Positions 60,506 through 64,000 of a stretch of 64,000 nt of DNA are shown piece by piece. The notes beneath the pieces were generated by a model, which was given only the letters and a program-made list of their open reading frames with translations, ran no database searches and was not told the DNA's origin. Source of the stretch: Paulownia fortunei (Eukaryota > Streptophyta > Magnoliopsida > Lamiales > Paulowniaceae); the NCBI GenBank assembly GCA_019321725.1, contig CM033110.1, positions 24,235,210-24,299,209 of the forward strand. Reading direction: 5' to 3'. Each line of letters starts with the position of its first letter. The first letter of the stretch is position 1. The translations under genes were made by a program, and so were the position numbers.

Positions 60506-63500
60506 TTACAGCTCAGAAATTTCCTCCCATAATTTTTTTCTTGCAATTAGAACTCTTTCTTCACTTGTGGAGAGAGCATCAGTGCTAGGTTCCACCTCAG
60601 AAGACCATCTGTTCCACTTTAAAGAAGCCAAGAATTTACGCACATGATTTATGACAGAAGGTTTGTCTCTGATGATCACAAAACCTTCTGGCCTTAGCAT
60701 CCGGTCCATTTCAATCAACAGATCCTCTGAGCTGCAACCTCTCTCCTCGATCTGTGAGAAGACTGACCAGGCATGAAGCAAGTCGTAGGTGCGTGGGTAA
60801 GTTGAAAATGATTCACACCTGAATATATATGGTGGATTATTAGACCTTAACCACTACTCCACCTAAAAAGAGAAATATAAACAAATTGCACAACAGTGTG
60901 GCAAATTTTTTTCAGATTTGTTCATTAACAGGGAAATAGCTTCCACAGGGTCAGAACTAAAAGATAACCCTCACTGGTACCAGATGAACCATGTAAAACG
61001 CCAATCATCTAGACTTTGATTCCCATTAGATAATTGCACTAGTTTGCAAGTATGGCCCACCCAGGTCAGAAACAGTTTTTCAAATTTTTAGCATTGAATT
61101 TTATATATGCAGACTAAAGATGTCTGGACCCTGGAGATTAAAAGGGAAGAGATACTCAGATGAACCTAATAACCAAGGCAAGCAATCATCTTAGTCAATC
61201 CATCAAGCTACATAACAAACAATCTCAAAACAAATACTCTTATTACATGTTTGCTTGGATTACAAGGTTACAGTCTTTCCACATTATCATTATCAAGCTA
61301 TGTAACAAACAATCTAAAAACAAATACACTTATTACATATTTGCTAAAATTACAAGGTTTACAGTCTTTCCACATTATCATTAACAAGAAATCAGAAACA
61401 TCAAAAGGCTAAGCATAAATAAGTCTAGATTCAAGAAGGGAACTTAGTTTTGTATATAGCTGTACTGTCAATTACTTGGACTTAATAAATATATAAGCAC
61501 CACCCAAAATTCAAGTCCAATGAATCAAATGTTGCCCTTTCGTTTAAATGATATGGTATTTCTTATACTTATTGACCACTTTCTGCCACATTTGAAGTTG
61601 AATAGATGGCGTAAAAAAAGGACAGAGAGTTTCTGCTCGGTCGGTAGTATAAATGATGATATAATTTTAGTTATAAGCATTATACTTTTCAATAAATATC
61701 CTAATATGGATGAACAAAAATGAAATGGAAGATCAGATAAATGGAGAGCCAACTCCAAATACTGCAAGCATTATGTGACATGAGGTGGCTTGTTCACTTC
61801 CCTGAGAACAAGTAATTTACTAAGTCCTTTTGATATGTAAATTTTTTGGTAATTTGAATCTTTGGCACAACCCAGTTTCAAGACGAATCAAATTCCTTCA
61901 TGGTCTCTTAGTCAGAGGAGACGAATTGGTGAAAAATATGGAAGAAATTCAGTTCAGATATCATATATCAGAAACCTGCCACCCCACTGGGGACCCATCT
62001 TTGTGTGCTAAAAAATTACCATGCCAAATAAATTTCCGGCATCAGCGAAGCAAGTCTCTTAACACAAACTTGCTAGCAAACAGGAAACTGAATTCTGATA
62101 ATAAACAATAATAAAGATGAATAACAGTGGGAATCCAGATATAACTTTTAACAGACAGAACCAAGTAATACAGTGGGCCAGCACATGGCTACCTTGCACA
62201 AGAATGTATAGAGAAAGGAGGTTTGATGAAGCTAGAAAGGTTTCTTAAAAAAAAAATGCATACCAGTCATGAACTGTTCCAATCAAGCCTCGATCATAGA
62301 TAATCTTCAATATGACTGATGCATTAACCGGAGCAACGTTCATCACCCAAACATCCTTGTCTTTTAGAGCAGCAGCAAATCCCCCAAGGTTTGAGTTCAT
62401 GTCCATGATATTTCTGAATGAGTTCCGCTGTATAACAGATTTCATCTGTTTCCAATATTCAGCCACTCTGTAATGCCATACAACCTGCATCATGTAAGCA
62501 TCTGATAAGTTGATATATGCATCACAAGTTGAGGCCAAAAATGAAATAAACAAATCTCCATGCAGACAATTGCAAGATGGGAGCCTCCAGCATTTGAGAG
62601 CCTTACTGTGTCTTTCTGAAATTCCTCAACACTTATACCAATTTCTCCCAAACGTGGTGGAGCAGTTGTAAGCCTTTGTGGCCAGGGTTCTAGTCCACTC
62701 CCCTTCTCCCGATGCATTTCTGTTCTCACAAAAAACATGGGCATTTACATTATCAAAACAAGAAACAAAATATCAGATTACCCTTGGAATAAAGGTACTA
62801 AGAAAATATTTGACCACAAGAAAAAAAAAAGTTAACCATTTGGAGAAATGATATGTATAATGTTGATGGAAGCTATATCAACAACAGAATTTGAAAGCCA
62901 TAATGGCTTGGGCTATTGACAAGCTACTTTTTATGACCAATATGAATATCCAGAACAGGCAGCATACGTAATAAGTACAATAAAGTTCCGAATTCAACTC
63001 TAGATGACATAGAACCAACGTTTACAGGGTATTTATGAGGTATATTTCTCCTAAATTAGTTAAGATTTTCCATAAAGAATCAAATTACATCAGCATAAAA
63101 CTTTCTTCTCAGGAAAAGAACAGCATGACTATTCAACTTGAATTTCTACTACAAAAAAAATGAAGGGAAAAATTGGATAACAATACATGTTCTGTTGTGA
63201 GGTAAATAACCCGACAACCACTCAATACATATCCTACATTCTTAAGGTTACACTGTAGATGATTAGACATTGAAAAAGGATACATACTTGCCGAATATGG
63301 GGTGATGCATGCCTTCATAAGTACATTCCATGTTGCATCTGGATCATCATCAGAACTACACAGATGCGGGAGACTTCCAGGAGTTCTTTTCACATAGCAG
63401 CTATTACTTAATGGCTTAGCCCATATCACTGTTTGATCTCTCCTTGCGACAACTCTCCAGCACATTCTTCTCAGAAGGTCATACATAGAACTCCAAATTC

Positions 63501-64000
63501 TTCGATTTTCCACATCATGTGCATAAGCTTCTGGCGATGAATAGACAAAATAGCCTCCTGGTCTCAGCAATCTGTCCAATTCTAACAAAAGAATGCCATC
63601 TCTCTGAAGCCAATCAATCCGGCAACGGGAACAATGAGCCAATTCAAAAGACCTGCTTGGATACGGTAGTCTTCTGGTGGCCAAAACACCTAAAGTAGCT
63701 GGAATCCCCCTTTCTAGTGCAAACTGTATTTGGTTCTCATGAACATCATTAGGAGCTAGCGACATGGCTATAATGTTAAGGGGGAGGAGATATGCTCCAA
63801 AACTTGCAACCCCACAGCCCACATCAAGAACATTCCGAATACGGCCACCATTATTGAGCCTTTCACCAGGAAACTTAAGCATCTACAGAAATTGAGAAGT
63901 TACAATACATTGAACTAACAATAAAATCACATGAGAAAAAGCTTAAGATGGACAAGGCTATACAGCGCACCCCTGCAATAGCCGCAATGTATTTGTCAGC
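60506..64000 (-). CDS. Probable PMT-type methyltransferase (DUF248), 5' partial
   Basis: Visible exons, 5' to 3': 64000-63971 (continues outside), 63882-63288, 62719-62607, 62484-62264 and 60818-60506, giving 423 codons of the C-terminal part. The SAM-binding motif I is LDVGCGVASFGAYLLP, followed by APNDVHENQIQFALERGIPA, SFELAHCSRCRIDW and LLELDRLLRPGGYFVYSSPE. The second half has NIMDMNSNLGGFAAAL, VWVMNVAPV, IYDRGLIGTVHDW and LLIEMDRMLRPEGFVIIRD, matching the PMT1/PMT8/PMT9 subgroup. PMTs are Golgi type II membrane proteins thought to methylate pectin or other wall glycans; the N-terminal anchor lies beyond the window. The first visible donor, GGG/GTGCGC, is weak. Introns contain a 90-bp tandem duplication. 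Family assignment is firm, substrate is not. Confidence 0.93.
61201..61386. repeat. Two-copy 90-bp tandem duplication in PMT intron
   Basis: TATCAAGCTA...AACAAACAATCT and the rest of a 90-bp unit recur at a 90-bp offset (61201 and 61291) with several substitutions and one inserted base. Confidence 0.85.

Noticed and set aside
1..64000. tRNA, rRNA, snoRNA or CRISPR features
   Set aside because: I saw no tRNA A/B-box pair with a foldable cloverleaf, no rRNA sequence and no regularly spaced repeats. A tRNAscan or Rfam search would be needed to exclude small RNAs fully.

Overview
This window is nuclear DNA from a flowering plant, most likely a eudicot. Genes are split by short AT-rich introns with GT-AG ends, intergenic DNA is very AT-rich, and the gene families include plant-specific ones (DUF707, DUF248-type PMT methyltransferases, ENOD8-like GDSL esterases, CRM-domain splicing factors, glucuronokinase). 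No prokaryotic operon, CRISPR array, phage or plasmid signal is present. I could not fix the species.

Layout, left to right: a CFM9-type mitochondrial CRM-domain splicing factor (+, 5' end outside the window); about 5 kb of AT-rich spacer; a GT17 N-acetylglucosaminyltransferase (-); a glucuronokinase (+); a TruB-family pseudouridine synthase (+) convergent with a DUF707 Golgi-type protein (-); the SAGA subunit SGF29 (+) convergent with a tandem array of three GDSL esterase/lipase genes (-) plus a fragment of a fourth; a SURF2 homologue (+) convergent with a dual-domain uridine kinase/UPRT-like gene (-); and, running off the right edge, a PMT-type methyltransferase (-). I rebuilt each model exon by exon from splice sites, phase and family motifs.

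The genes do not form a pathway. Loose themes are RNA processing (CRM factor, TruB, SURF2), chromatin (SGF29), nucleotide and sugar salvage (UKL, glucuronokinase) and secretory-pathway proteins (GT17, DUF707, PMT, GDSL).

The notable points are small-scale. (1) The GDSL array has exons 3 and 4 of identical length in all three copies, yet copies 2 and 3 carry one-base losses that break the reading frame near the active-site serine. (2) TruB exon 1 changes frame between its presequence and mature part at C-runs. (3) A 362-bp hAT-type MITE with an 8-bp target duplication sits in an SGF29 intron. (4) DUF707 has a GC-AG intron and SGF29 a 14-nt microexon. (5) A strong G-quadruplex motif lies between the convergent SURF2 and UKL genes. 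(6) There are many two-copy tandem duplications of 33-90 bp in noncoding DNA. Several frame breaks lie at or beside C/G runs, so assembly error competes with real pseudogenisation. I found no convincing new biological system.
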